A stretch of DNA of 64,000 bases. It comes from Gracilaria gracilis. Its lineage: Eukaryota; Rhodophyta; Florideophyceae; Gracilariales; Gracilariaceae. Below the pieces are notes generated by a model. That model searched no databases. It had not been told where the DNA came from and saw only the letters and a list, made by a program, of their open reading frames with translations. Where the stretch lies: assembly GCA_030374805.1 (NCBI GenBank), contig JARGSG010000183.1, forward strand, positions 248,001 to 312,000. Direction: 5' to 3'. Positions 28,183-38,362 of this stretch are shown piece after piece; the stretch's first letter is position 1, and the number at the start of each line of letters is the position of its first letter. Position numbers and translations under genes: made by a program.

Positions 28183-29424
28183 ATGCACGCGATGAGCTTG
28201 CGCCCCGCGTACACGCCGGCGCGCATCGCCCGCGCCTGCAGCATGGCGCCGCCGTCCGCTTTCGTTGGCGCGCTGCCGCTTCGCGCGCGCCGCGACGCGC
28301 GAAGCGCCGTCCACACGGCGGCCCCGCTCTCGCCGCGGCGGCTGCGAGCCTCCGCGCTGCCCACGCCGGCGAACGAGCCGCTGCTGCTGCGCGCCGCGCG
28401 CGGCCAGCGCGTTGAGCGTCCGCCCGTCTGGCTCATGCGTCAGGCTGGCCGCTACATGGCCGACTTCCGCGCCTACAGCGAAAAGTACCCCTTCCGCCAC
28501 CGCTCCGAGACGCCCGACATCGCGCGCGAGCTCTCGTTGCAGCCGTGGCGCACCTTTGGCGTCGACGCCGTCATTTTCTTCTCCGACATCCTCACGCCGT
28601 TGCCGGCGTTCGGCCAGCACTTTGATATCGTCCCCGGCACGGGGCCCATCATAACAGACCCGCTGAGAACTCATGAGCAGATTCGCAGCCTCATTGCCAA
28701 TGAGTTTGATCTGGGAAAACTCCAGTTTGTGCGTCAGGTTTTGCAGTCGCTCCGACGCGACATCGATCCGCACACTGCGCTGCTCGGTTTTGTTGGCGCT
28801 CCGTTCACGCTCGCCGCCTACATGATCGAGGGGCGCTCAGCTAAGAACTTGCTCAACGTTAAGCGCTTCATGTACTCTACGTCTGACGATAGTCTGCCTC
28901 TGCTCCTGGATCGACTCTCGGACCTTGTCGCCGATTATGCTGTCTTTCAGATAGAGTCCGGAGCTCAAGCCGTTCAGCTCTTTGATTCATGGGCACACCA
29001 CCTGTCGCCGGAACAGTACAGGCGCTTCGCGATCCCCTATGCCAAGAAATCAATCATGGCAATCAAGAAGCGATGCCCGGATACGCCCGTCATTTTCTTT
29101 GCCAATGGCTTGGCGGGAAAGATAAACGACATTTGCTCAGAGTTTAACGGCGTGGCTGATGTGCTGGGTGTTGACTGGTCCGTGCGCCTCTCTGATGTCA
29201 GGCGAGAGTGGAGTGGTGTGCTGCAAGGGAACGTCGATCCCGCTGTACTGGCAGTTGGTGATGAATATGCCATTCACGCCGCTGTGTCAGACACTGTGAT
29301 GCAGAATGGTGGCACACAGAAGCTCATCATGAACCTCGGGCATGGTGTGGTACAGCAAACACCTGAATCTGCGGTCGCTAAGTTCGTCGATAGCGTCAAG
29401 GAACTAGCTCCGGTTTCTGTGTGA
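28183..29424 (+). CDS. hemE: Uroporphyrinogen decarboxylase, plastid-targeted
   Basis: 413 aa. It decarboxylates the four acetate side chains of uroporphyrinogen III to give coproporphyrinogen III, in heme and chlorophyll synthesis. Both family signatures are present: PPVWLMRQAGRYM near residue 79, carrying the substrate-binding Arg and Gln, and GFVGAPFTLAAYMIEG near 202. The central FFSDILTPLPAFG and C-terminal NLGHGVVQQTP blocks are also conserved. The first 60-70 residues are Arg/Ala/Ser-rich with few acids, like an organelle transit peptide. A second ATG (28243) could also be used. Intronless; the GC-rich 5' part contrasts with the lower-GC 3' half. Confidence 0.97.
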   Translation: MHAMSLRPAYTPARIARACSMAPPSAFVGALPLRARRDARSAVHTAAPLSPRRLRASALPTPANEPLLLRAARGQRVERPPVWLMRQAGRYMADFRAYSEKYPFRHRSETPDIARELSLQPWRTFGVDAVIFFSDILTPLPAFGQHFDIVPGTGPIITDPLRTHEQIRSLIANEFDLGKLQFVRQVLQSLRRDIDPHTALLGFVGAPFTLAAYMIEGRSAKNLLNVKRFMYSTSDDSLPLLLDRLSDLVADYAVFQIESGAQAVQLFDSWAHHLSPEQYRRFAIPYAKKSIMAIKKRCPDTPVIFFANGLAGKINDICSEFNGVADVLGVDWSVRLSDVRREWSGVLQGNVDPAVLAVGDEYAIHAAVSDTVMQNGGTQKLIMNLGHGVVQQTPESAVAKFVDSVKELAPVSV

Positions 29425-29545
29425 TCAGTATCAATGACTGTCGTTTACTTTTGTCTGTCAGTAAACTGGCTAATGTTCATCCCCAGCTGTCCGCATTTGC
29501 TGTCAACTCTGAACCGAACTATCTTGGTTATTCTTCTCCTGCCTT

Positions 29546-30040
29546 TCAGATCCCAGACTTGATTAACATTAGAACGCCGAATACAATGTTTACCGCCACG
29601 CCACACGCGAGCCCGCTGCGCCATCGTTCTGACATGCCGATGCTCTTGTCCATCGAGACTATGACCATGATGAATCCGAAGAGCAGTCCAATTAGAAACC
29701 CGCATATCCATTCAAGTCTCCCTCGCCCAGATCGTGCGTCATTTGATGTGTTCTCAATAGTAATACGCGTAGAGCTGTGCGACTCGCGCGAGCTCTCCTC
29801 GGCAGACGGTGAAGGCGTGGTAACGGCGCATTGAACCAGTCCACATGCCAGAATTGAAGGTGAGGATAACAGCCGTTCCTCACCCAGTACTTTCCCTTGA
29901 ACTATGATCCGAGCATTTTTGCACGCATTGCTGTGGTCCGCGAGTATTGCAGAACGTAGATGGGACACCTTTGAACCTTTTGGCATTTCCATCTCAATTG
30001 GCGTGTCAGCGCCATTGACAGATACGCGCAAAGACGGCAT
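29546..30040 (-). CDS. Ubiquitin-like domain membrane protein
   Basis: 164 aa from MPSLRVSV at 30040 (173 aa if the in-frame Met at 30067 is used). The N-terminal 75 residues resemble a ubiquitin-like fold (LRVSVNGADTPIEMEM, KVSHLRSAIL, ARIIVQGKVL, CGLVQCAV). A Ser-rich linker precedes two transmembrane helices (LEWICGFLIGLLFGFIMVIVSM and a second near the C-terminus). This layout resembles TMUB proteins and the Dsc3 subunit of the Golgi/ER Dsc ubiquitin-ligase complex. Assignment to either is inference. It converges with UROD, 121 bp between stops. Confidence 0.75.
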   Translation of the reverse strand: MPSLRVSVNGADTPIEMEMPKGSKVSHLRSAILADHSNACKNARIIVQGKVLGEERLLSSPSILACGLVQCAVTTPSPSAEESSRESHSSTRITIENTSNDARSGRGRLEWICGFLIGLLFGFIMVIVSMDKSIGMSERWRSGLACGVAVNIVFGVLMLIKSGI

Positions 30041-30497
30041 TGTTCCGGGTTCAGGCTTCTGATTCAAGCGGGACTGTCATGTGAGGCTCTTGGTCGATTC
30101 TGTTTAGCTTCAGATGAACTGTTCAGCCGAAGTTTTGGTATGCTCACACTGTGTGTGCGACGGACGTGGCTACACTTCAGGTGCCACAAAACTTCTCCCA
30201 TTCCCATTTTGTCACAAGGCTCTCGAATTAAGATCGCCCTATCGCCAAGCGCCGTGTGGGGAATCATATGAAAGAGTCAGATAGTCATACAACGGTTTCA
30301 AAAGCATAACTGTAGTTTTGCTGGTAAAACCGTTGCATGACTAATCGCGACTTGTTCTGTCAACCCTGCAAAACGAGTACAACTTTGTTCGTTAAAACAA
30401 ACAGACGCCTCTTCAAAGGTCGCTGGCAAAAGGAACGCCACAGGCGCCCCCAACTGACTGAAATGGTTTGAAACTGTTGTTTCCGAGGAGTCAAGCA
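30041..30497. other. Intergenic, between two minus-strand genes
   Basis: About 450 bp holding the 3' end of the FGGY kinase gene and the promoter of the ubiquitin-like gene. I see no further gene or clear motif. Confidence 0.4.
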
Positions 30498-32036
30498 TCA
30501 CGCGTTCCACAAACACTCCATATGTGATACAATGCGTTTCCATCTTTGGTAAGCTTGCGTCCACTTCCGCTGTTCTTCTTCAGAAACGAAAGTGTAAGTT
30601 GCTTTGGCCCGGTTCGTAATGCCCAAGTCGAGGACTCTAGCACCAATAACTCCAGCACCTTTGACACCAACATCACGTTCACCTAGTCGTGCCCCACAAA
30701 ATAGAGCTTTAACCCCATTAACAAACACGGTACTAGCCGCTACACCTCCGACAATCTCTACCCCATCACAAGCCATTCCTGTCGACGCATCCGCTAGCGC
30801 AAACACTAAGCCCTCTATAACAGCCCTGGCGATATCGTGTTTTTCCGTTGTCACCTTCATGCCATACAGCGCTCCTACAGCATCAGCAGGAGGGCATCGT
30901 CTTCCGGTGATATACGGGACATAAAGAAGGCCAGAAGCTCCAATATCGCTGCGACTGGCTAGTTGGTCCAAGTCGTTAATGTCGCAATTCAGGAAGGCCT
31001 CACAAGCGTGTGAAGCACATGCTCCAACAGCTGCCACCGAACCCGCCACAACAATAGCGTTCTCATCCGCTGCGTGCGCGAGTGCGAGTCCCGAGCCCTC
31101 CCTTTCTTCGATACGTATAGTCTGCCCGACCCAACCACTGCTTCCGCCATACACATAACAGCCAGAACCAACGTCATCACATCCAGCCCCGACGGTCGCT
31201 GAGAAGGCGTCTCCACCTGCATGAATCACAGGTACACCTGCTGCTTCGGGCCGTCCAAGTATCCGGGCCATTTGTGGGCTCAAGTGACCTACAATCGTAG
31301 GGCGTGGCATTATTTCTGGCAGTAACGGAAGGAATGGCGTGAGTTGTGTTTGCTCAAAGAGGGCTGTGTCGTACGTACGATGGGGTTCTTTGGTCAAGCC
31401 CGTTGTTGCTGCGGTGGTTGCATCAGTGAAATGACGATCGGGACAACCGGCAAGCTCGTAGCAGACATAATCTGCTCCTCCAATCATAAGTTTGTAATCC
31501 TGTCCTGATGGTGATGGTAGTAGAGCGAGCTTGGATAGGAGGTCTGTAGACAGGATTCGTGAACCTGTCAAAGTAGTTAGTCTTGTCGCTTCAGTGGCGG
31601 CTCGAGCATCAGAGTACAGCACCGCACTATCATTTAGGAGATCCGGTACATTCCCATACCCTATGAGGTCTTGCATTTGACCGGTAACGCTTATAGCGGT
31701 TATGTGACCCATATCTTGCAAAACATCGGTACAAGCGGCGAGCGTCGCCGACAGCCAATTTGAGGGTCTCTGTGTGACCATATTCCTCTCTGCGTAAGTT
31801 ATATGAGAACGACGAGATACTCTCAAAAGCTTGTCATACTTTGGCTGATATGCACCGGCCTTTGTTCCCGATGTTCCCACATCCACAGCGATTATGACGT
31901 CATCGCTCATTAACACTGAAGTGCGTTTCAATGGTGACTTCCGTGAGCAGACGCCATCTCGATTAACTTGAGGCTCTTTTCGCCAGAAGATGGGGGCGTT
32001 GACGAAGGGAAGCATATCTCGAATGGTTCCTCGCAT
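30498..32036 (-). CDS. FGGY-family carbohydrate kinase
   Basis: 512 aa, or 470 aa from the inner Met at 31910. It shows the FGGY fold: an N-terminal ATPase block IIAVDVGTSGTKAG, the SVTGQMQDLIG segment, the catalytic-Asp motif HAGGDAFSATVG in the C-terminal lobe, the YGGSSGWVG phosphate loop, and VEIVGGVAASTVFVNG adenosine motif. The family phosphorylates free sugars or polyols such as xylulose, ribulose or glycerol; substrate cannot be read from sequence. The first 42 residues are basic and Ser-rich, so organelle targeting is possible, as for the plastid FGGY ribulose/xylulose kinase-like enzymes of plants. Intronless. Confidence 0.88.
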   Translation of the reverse strand: MRGTIRDMLPFVNAPIFWRKEPQVNRDGVCSRKSPLKRTSVLMSDDVIIAVDVGTSGTKAGAYQPKYDKLLRVSRRSHITYAERNMVTQRPSNWLSATLAACTDVLQDMGHITAISVTGQMQDLIGYGNVPDLLNDSAVLYSDARAATEATRLTTLTGSRILSTDLLSKLALLPSPSGQDYKLMIGGADYVCYELAGCPDRHFTDATTAATTGLTKEPHRTYDTALFEQTQLTPFLPLLPEIMPRPTIVGHLSPQMARILGRPEAAGVPVIHAGGDAFSATVGAGCDDVGSGCYVYGGSSGWVGQTIRIEEREGSGLALAHAADENAIVVAGSVAAVGACASHACEAFLNCDINDLDQLASRSDIGASGLLYVPYITGRRCPPADAVGALYGMKVTTEKHDIARAVIEGLVFALADASTGMACDGVEIVGGVAASTVFVNGVKALFCGARLGERDVGVKGAGVIGARVLDLGITNRAKATYTFVSEEEQRKWTQAYQRWKRIVSHMECLWNA

Positions 32037-32548
32037 GGAGGGCTACAGTTGGAAGGTGCATGCAGATCACAACAGTTTTTCGATTATCAGTCTCTGTAGA
32101 TTATCGTAGTCAATGATCGGAAAGAGTCTCTTCATTCTTCAGATCCAAACCTTGAAAGGTACCGCTGGTATGCCTTTTGGGTGCCGTTGTATCTACTATG
32201 ACAGAGATTCAACTCACCAATTCTCTTCATTCGAATTTGAGATTGTTTTTGAGAAGTTGCCAGAGAAAGCCATTTCGTCACAAGGTGATGTTAGCAGAAT
32301 GACCCCCAGCCTGTTTGGCTATCCCTACCCTGGTAACCTTACATGGCGTACTACGCAACGTCGTTCGGTGTACTTCCGTAAATGGATGCTTCAGCTCAAT
32401 GTGACCATTCGGCGGCGACGCAGTGTCTGTCCCGGGCACTGGCCAAACAGAAGTGAGTCTTTCAGTTTATGTACATAGCCCGTGACAAGTTCAAGCTCAC
32501 ATAGGCTACTAGTTCGCCGGTCTTCGAAACGACAAACAATTTCCAGTG
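32037..32548. other. Intergenic between FGGY kinase and MED17-like gene
   Basis: About 510 bp: upstream region of the FGGY kinase and 3' region of the MED17-like gene. A 121-codon plus-strand stretch (32113-32478) has no recognisable features and is not called. Confidence 0.4.
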
Positions 32549-34516
32549 CTAAACAGCTACGTTTGCTTGGCCTTCTTGAGGTATAGATGGCCCTCCGTTC
32601 CCGTTGAGTTGGCCGGTTTTGTTCAGATTTGAGGGATTAACCTCACTCGCAATCTGCTCAGTCTCAGCTTCAGGGGTGACGATCCGCTTTAACAGCTTTC
32701 GCCAAGCCCTGACACGACCACACCCCTCTTCCGGGAATCCATCTACCTTACGACCATCTAACCACACCGTTGTTCCTGGAATTTCTTTGCCAACGCATTC
32801 ACCTGTTGGCCACGCTTTGGCCTTCAAAACGCGCCCGGTACCTGGCGAACTAACCACAACAGTGAAACACTGTCGGTCAATATCCAGCATTTCCTCAACG
32901 CTTGCTCTGGCTGCAGTTTCAAGAGCATCGAGTAACCGAACACATAAAAGCAATGTAAGGACTGAGAGTATCTCTCCTCCAACAGGGCAAACATACGAAC
33001 GAGGAACATCGTCAAGCCCGAGTGCGGAACCAGCACTTGAACTCGTGTGCGCTGCGAGAGCCCGACCCCTGGCCGTGGGGTCGTCAGGAGCGGGAATGAT
33101 GACACCAAAAGCTGGTGTGATTCTGACGCTGCCGTTGTTACGCTCATCACCGCAGTTGTTGAGACCAGATATAGGCTCTATAGTAGCCAAAGCTCGTTCG
33201 GGACCGTCTCCATCTGCCTCTGTAGAATACACTCTCACACGGGCTTCTTCAGGACGATGCATCCCTCGAGTCCATTCCAACCTAACTCTAAGCATGCGTA
33301 CGGCTTCGTCTAGCACACGCTCTGTAATCGATAAAAGTGCTGGCCCAGTCGCAGCCGATGTTAACTGCTCGAGGATTCTGCCTTTTGAGTTCGGTTTTAT
33401 GTCATACACGCATGCGTGAAGCGCCATTATGTGCAACAGGGAAGAACGTTGTATCTCGGATATGTCTTCCGGAAACTGCGAGTCCATATTCAAATCAATG
33501 GATGGAGCTGAACCGGCCAGTTGCGTCTTTTCTACGTGCACCATGTGATGAGGGCCTGCTTCAAATCCCACAGAAGAAGCGGTCATTTCAGCGTCGTTAG
33601 TACTTTGAGCGACAGTTCTCGAAAGATACCGAAAAGTATTCTCGCGGAAAGACGCCACACGCGCAAGTCTGATCCTTCTTATGATTGCTTTTATGGAGTT
33701 CTCTTCAGAACTCGTACCCGACTCAAGCACGACGGGAGCCGGAGTAGTGCGGTACTCCTCGTCGATACGGTTCACACCGAAGGACAAGTAGACCGGGGTC
33801 GGGAATTGGATACATAAGGCTTGCTTCGCTCTATCATCTGTCGTTCCCGTTTCCGCGTCACTGTCAGGCACATCTGGGGGTCGCAATACCGGTGCGAACG
33901 CAGCATCTCCGACGTCTATGAGAGGGGTACCGTCAGTTGCGCGTCGAACACCATTGCAGTGCTTTCGTAACATGAGAAACGCTTGAACATAGGCATTATC
34001 GGTCGTAATCCATTTGCTTAACGACCTTTTTCGTTCCTCAAGCAATTCGATTCCTTTGCTTAGGGATCGCTTCTTCGCCATAAGGTAGGCCCCTCCGTCC
34101 TTGGATAGTGAGGTCGTAAGCTGCGCTACAGCACCATCTCTTGTTCTCGGAACAGTTCGATGTAGAGACAGAAGTGGGCCGGTCGCACGCAAGGCCTCAA
34201 TCACGTTAATTGCCCGTCCCAACTCGTATATCGCCCCCTCCACTTCCTTGACGACAGTCGATGGCCACGACGCGGATATGTCGGTATCAGTAGCCCGAGT
34301 TTCAGCAGAGGATGCTGTTGGGGGTGGTGCTGCAAGCGCGCGTGCTACGAAAGCTGAAGCTATTGCCGATGTTCGCTCAAAATGAGAGTCGTCCGCTGGG
34401 ATGAAGTTGCCGTCCGCAAACACTTGATGGACGGGAGGACGTCCATCTGCATCCGCTTCGAGAGATACTTGGAGAGCAATCTTTCGCCGTTTTGTCTCAA
34501 CAGGTCCCGATGCCAT
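32549..34516 (-). CDS. MED17: Mediator complex subunit 17-like protein
   Basis: 655 aa from the ATG at 34516 (MASGPVETKRRKIALQVSLE). A basic KRRK near the start fits nuclear location. The block AKKRSLSKGIELLEERKRSLSKW followed by AFLMLRKHCNGVRR matches the conserved MED17 pattern (helical Lys/Arg region, then FxxxLxxLRxxWRLRR). The downstream beta-rich and helical regions and length agree with the family. MED17 is a head-module scaffold linking the Mediator to RNA polymerase II. The Leu-Arg-x-x-Trp position is Lys-His here, so the homologue is divergent. It is divergently placed to Era, 786 bp apart. Intronless. Confidence 0.65.
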   Translation of the reverse strand: MASGPVETKRRKIALQVSLEADADGRPPVHQVFADGNFIPADDSHFERTSAIASAFVARALAAPPPTASSAETRATDTDISASWPSTVVKEVEGAIYELGRAINVIEALRATGPLLSLHRTVPRTRDGAVAQLTTSLSKDGGAYLMAKKRSLSKGIELLEERKRSLSKWITTDNAYVQAFLMLRKHCNGVRRATDGTPLIDVGDAAFAPVLRPPDVPDSDAETGTTDDRAKQALCIQFPTPVYLSFGVNRIDEEYRTTPAPVVLESGTSSEENSIKAIIRRIRLARVASFRENTFRYLSRTVAQSTNDAEMTASSVGFEAGPHHMVHVEKTQLAGSAPSIDLNMDSQFPEDISEIQRSSLLHIMALHACVYDIKPNSKGRILEQLTSAATGPALLSITERVLDEAVRMLRVRLEWTRGMHRPEEARVRVYSTEADGDGPERALATIEPISGLNNCGDERNNGSVRITPAFGVIIPAPDDPTARGRALAAHTSSSAGSALGLDDVPRSYVCPVGGEILSVLTLLLCVRLLDALETAARASVEEMLDIDRQCFTVVVSSPGTGRVLKAKAWPTGECVGKEIPGTTVWLDGRKVDGFPEEGCGRVRAWRKLLKRIVTPEAETEQIASEVNPSNLNKTGQLNGNGGPSIPQEGQANVAV

Positions 34517-35302
34517 TTTGAGGAGAACGAGAAATAGATGCGAAGAGGCTTTGAATACTAGCACCTGAAAGTAGCAAGATAAATCCAGCCGCACTTCCCT
34601 TGGTCCAATATGACATGTACAGTGACAGAATTATTCTCTTTAGGCGCAAAAGGCCTCTTCGCACCCTCGAAGAAATAACTTCCACTTGGAATCGAAGAAG
34701 AACTTAGCCTCACTTTGGTTTCCAGGTCATTAGCGTCACCGAAGAGCTTCGTATGGTGTGCTTATCTAACGGCGCTTCCAAACGTGTTCGCGCGGAAAAG
34801 AGCAAAGGCTTTCCTGCTTGCCAAACAGGCGGTGTGTTGCAGGCACGTTTCGGCTTGCTGGCTTTTCCCGGGCTCTCATCGCTGGCGAACGCTACAGTAT
34901 TTCTGGAATTAAATTGTACCTTCGTAATTTGTTTGGCAACAAGAAACCAAACGAAGATGTCGCCCCGTCATCAACGTGGCACAATCGAATTGAGGTAGCA
35001 GCTCAAGCATGATCTCAAGCTAGCTCTATCTATCTAGCAGATATCTCTCCAAACCAGAACGGAGTCATTCATTCATTCATACAGCCTGACGAAGAAGGAG
35101 GAATTCGTTTTAGTAGTCTACAGAGTCTCGGTTCCAGCGAATTCAGTTCACTGCTACAAGGTCCAGTTCTATTCTCCGGCCCAACTCGTTAAGGAAGAGG
35201 GATAAAGCAAGCAAATGATTTGGAACAGATAAAGGTATCATACACTGCAGTATTCATCAAAACTTCTTCTGTCTTATTTCCGAGCCCGTCGCCTTTTCCG
35301 AG
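34517..35302. promoter_or_regulatory. Divergent intergenic region, MED17-like/Era
   Basis: 786 bp between the two start codons. It contains a short ATTC repeat (CATTCATTCATTCAT near 35065-35079) and otherwise no evident gene or motif. Confidence 0.4.
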
Positions 35303-36409
35303 ATGTCTACTTCCCAACTGGTTTCGTTTGTATCGCATGTCCCTATCATACACGGGCCCACTGCGCCGCAAAAATCCTCCTTTCGCAGCACTCCTCGTCG
35401 AAATGAACGTCACCACATCCTGAGATGCACCACTTCTTCTGTTCCGCCTTCCTCGTCAAATCGGCAGGCTAATGATGTATTCACCAAACAACAAGATACC
35501 GCATGTGGTTTCACCGCTCTTTTTGGACCTTCGAATTCTGGGAAGTCCACGCTCTTGAATCGTTTGATAGGGAGCAAGCTTGCAATCGTGTCTCCCAGAG
35601 TGCAGACCACTCGGTGTCGGATTGCAGGGATAACCGCTGTTGGCAAGACTCAATTAGTCCTTCTCGACACCCCTGGCATATTTACGCCCACTACCCGTTT
35701 ATCGAGAGCGATGGTCAAGTCCGCTTGGGCCTCTTACAGGGATGCTGATGCGGCAATACTCATCTTGGATGCTTTTCGAATTTACAAGAAATCAAGTCTC
35801 AGCCCGGAAGCACAACAGATACTCTCAAGGGTACGAAAGAATGACTTCTGCGTTGCAGCGAATAAGATAGACGCCGTGCCAAAACGGGATCGGCGGAAAG
35901 TCGTGGACATATTGAGAGAGAACATGGACAGTGTGGGTTTGAAGGAAGCTCCGATAAAGACCATATCTGCGTTGCATGGCCATGGTGTCGAAGAACTTCT
36001 TCAATGGGTCGTGGAAAGAATGCCCAAGGGGCCATGGCTGTATCCGGAAGACGACTTCACGGACATGCCGGCTAGACTTCTTGCCGCAGAAGTTACTCGA
36101 GAGAAGCTTTTTTTCGCTTTGCACAGTGAGCTGCCGTACGAAATTGCTGTTGAAACCAAAAGCTATAAGGAACGAGCCGATGGCTCTATCAGAATAACGC
36201 AAGATATACTTGTCAGGAGAGACAGCCAGAAACGCATTGTTACAGGGAAGGGTGGATCTGTTGTGAAAAGTGTTGGCATCAAATCTAGAACAGAGCTCGC
36301 CAAGATTCTTGGAGTTACTGTTCACCTCATGCTTACTGTTAAGATACGACAGGAATGGAAAGAAGATAAGTTGCAGTATGAACAGTGGGGTCTTGATTTC
36401 AATGCATGA
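35303..36409 (+). CDS. era: Era-type GTPase, organelle-targeted
   Basis: 368 aa. Era binds the 3' end of small-subunit rRNA and assists 30S-type ribosome assembly. G1 is GPSNSGKST (residues 75-83); the switch-I threonines follow VSPRVQTTRCR. G3 is DTPG (122-125), G4 NKID (about 187-190), and G5 lies around SALHG. The Era-specific C-terminal KH domain (about 290-368) shows VTGKGGSVVKSVGIKSRTEL and ends in QYEQWGLD. The first 60-65 residues are Ser/Pro/Arg/Thr-rich, absent in bacterial Era, and look like a plastid or mitochondrial transit peptide. Intronless. Confidence 0.95.
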   Translation: MSTSQLVSFVSHVPIIHGPTAPQKSSFRSTPRRNERHHILRCTTSSVPPSSSNRQANDVFTKQQDTACGFTALFGPSNSGKSTLLNRLIGSKLAIVSPRVQTTRCRIAGITAVGKTQLVLLDTPGIFTPTTRLSRAMVKSAWASYRDADAAILILDAFRIYKKSSLSPEAQQILSRVRKNDFCVAANKIDAVPKRDRRKVVDILRENMDSVGLKEAPIKTISALHGHGVEELLQWVVERMPKGPWLYPEDDFTDMPARLLAAEVTREKLFFALHSELPYEIAVETKSYKERADGSIRITQDILVRRDSQKRIVTGKGGSVVKSVGIKSRTELAKILGVTVHLMLTVKIRQEWKEDKLQYEQWGLDFNA

Positions 36410-36724
36410 CTAATGAAGAGCTGTTGGAACTGTGGTTTCGAGAATCGGGTTCGAAGATTCGGGGCTATTGCTCCGTCCTTACCATGAAGAGTACTTCTCG
36501 ACCAGTCACTGGCGTATCCCCGTTGCACTTCTTGCACGTTCGTGTCGCACTGCGTCATATGCAAAAGTACAACACGCTGTTGCGAGGACATTGTAGTTGT
36601 TACGATTGCTCATCACTGTTCTTTTTTGTAACGCAGTTCTGTTGGATACTAGGTCTATGAGTGAATAAGATCTAGAAGCATTTCGCAGTTCATATTTCGA
36701 TAGCGAGACTTCAAATATGAAAAG
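36410..36724. other. 3' intergenic between convergent Era and permease genes
   Basis: 315 bp shared by the 3' ends of Era (+) and the amino-acid permease (-). No gene or distinct terminator seen. Confidence 0.4.
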
Positions 36725-38362
36725 CTACTCTCTCGCGCTTAAACGTATTCCCAAGAATGGCCCCACAGAAGCCAATAAGCAAGCTACGGAGAAGAAGATA
36801 ATGCCGAACACCGTGATCGTTGTTCCAAACGCCGGAGACATCTCACACGGGATAGAAGGACTGCCGATGCCTTCTGCCGAACCCTTGCCTTCCTCAATGC
36901 TACTCAAACCCTTTCTCATTGTTCTTGCTGTCAAGTACATAATGAACAACATCAATCCAGCCTGCAGGTTTACGGTGAAGGATGAGAATCTGGTAAGAAC
37001 AGCAATGAATCCATTGGGATTCGCAAGGATGATTGTTAGGACGAAACCAAACGAAAAAACATACGCAGCAACGGTCGTTGTGCGTTTCTTCCAAGCGCTT
37101 TCTACTCCAGTGTTCACAATATGTATTCCTCCATCTACAAAACTCTTCATTCCCGCCGCTGTGACAAAGAAACTGACTCCAGTCGATACTAGAATGAAAA
37201 GCTCCACGATAATCTCAATAGCTCTCAAAACATCTCCTTTCACAGCTTCCCCATGGTGCAACGCGTCAATGAGCGGTACCGTAGATATTTGGCCTTTGAG
37301 GTAAGCGTTTGTCATACTTGGACCACCCGTCGGATCGTCGCGGGGTACAACTTGGAGAACAGCCAGTACCCACCCAACGTTGAGCAGGTAACACAGCACA
37401 GCTGCGAGCAAAATGGAAGCGCGGTAACGCCGAACTTGTCCGGGAGTGGGCCTGTGTGGCAAGAGACGATAAGTGACCGGCAAGGTGTTTGCTAACCCAC
37501 CCAGAGCAACACATGCCATGAGAAAGGGAGTGGCGGAGTGTTTCCAACCAGAAAAATCGGACATGAGCTCCTCCAGTCCACTGACGCGAGCGCCGGCGGG
37601 TAGAGCGGCGACAATGACAACGACGCCGACGAACAAAGATCCCTTGAGAACGGTGAAGGAGCCGAAGACGCCCAAGAGTTGATCGACGAAAAAGACGACG
37701 GCAATCGTGCCTAGAGCCCAGTACGACGCGAACACAAAGGGCGGCGGATGGGATTGCGAGGGACCGGCCGTCATGAGCTGCCAGACAGCTTGAGGACCGG
37801 CCAGTCCGTAGGAAACCAACATGGAAATGAAGCAAAGTATAGTTGAAAAGTAGTACACATAACGTAAGAAACGCGAGCTTAAGTAAAGATGAGCAAGAGT
37901 GAAGAGGGAGATTTCGGCGGGTTTAGGAGGCTGAGAAATACTGTCATAGCTGGAAGAAGGCTCGCCTTCAGTTGTTGAGGGGGGTTGTTCCGAATCTTCA
38001 AAGTCAAGCGGTTGTTGAATGTGGGTGGTGGCCTCGCGTGCGCGCTGGATTAATTCAATGACGACGTAGATGACAGCAATTTGAGCAAGTAAAGTGATGG
38101 TGAATAGAATAAGGAAGACGGGTACAGCAGTGTGATAAAGAGTGACAGGCAGGGCAAGAATGCCGGATCCTATTACGGTTGCAATGGAAGTCAAGCATGC
38201 GACGGGAAGCACGCGCCACTCACGATAAAGCTGCTCCCTCATGTTGGGCTTGTCCTCCTGCTGTACGGCGCCGGAGTGTTCGTGCTGCGGCCGAAGCTGA
38301 GGGGGAGGAGGTGAGTTGGGCACGTCTGGCGCGGTTGCGCTTATTTGATGTGTTGCAGTCAT
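36725..38362 (-). CDS. Amino-acid permease (tyrosine permease/AAAP superfamily)
   Basis: 545 aa from the ATG at 38362. A Pro-rich cytosolic N-terminus (1-50) is followed by about eleven hydrophobic helices. The first contains the superfamily motif TVIGSGILALPVTLY (GxGILALP), which lines the substrate site in AAAP and tryptophan/tyrosine permeases. An acidic, Ser-rich loop separates helices 2 and 3. The rest matches the secondary-transporter pattern, such as FLMACVALGGLANTLPVTYRL. Substrate and membrane (plasma, vacuole or plastid) cannot be told. Intronless, divergent from the region rich in simple repeats at 38363-40088. Confidence 0.82.
   Translation of the reverse strand: MTATHQISATAPDVPNSPPPPQLRPQHEHSGAVQQEDKPNMREQLYREWRVLPVACLTSIATVIGSGILALPVTLYHTAVPVFLILFTITLLAQIAVIYVVIELIQRAREATTHIQQPLDFEDSEQPPSTTEGEPSSSYDSISQPPKPAEISLFTLAHLYLSSRFLRYVYYFSTILCFISMLVSYGLAGPQAVWQLMTAGPSQSHPPPFVFASYWALGTIAVVFFVDQLLGVFGSFTVLKGSLFVGVVVIVAALPAGARVSGLEELMSDFSGWKHSATPFLMACVALGGLANTLPVTYRLLPHRPTPGQVRRYRASILLAAVLCYLLNVGWVLAVLQVVPRDDPTGGPSMTNAYLKGQISTVPLIDALHHGEAVKGDVLRAIEIIVELFILVSTGVSFFVTAAGMKSFVDGGIHIVNTGVESAWKKRTTTVAAYVFSFGFVLTIILANPNGFIAVLTRFSSFTVNLQAGLMLFIMYLTARTMRKGLSSIEEGKGSAEGIGSPSIPCEMSPAFGTTITVFGIIFFSVACLLASVGPFLGIRLSARE

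Noticed and set aside
27919..28774. N-terminal extension of the EF-hand kinase to 28773
   Set aside because: It would run antisense through the UROD coding sequence and is Arg/Ala-rich noise; the ATG at 27918 is sufficient.
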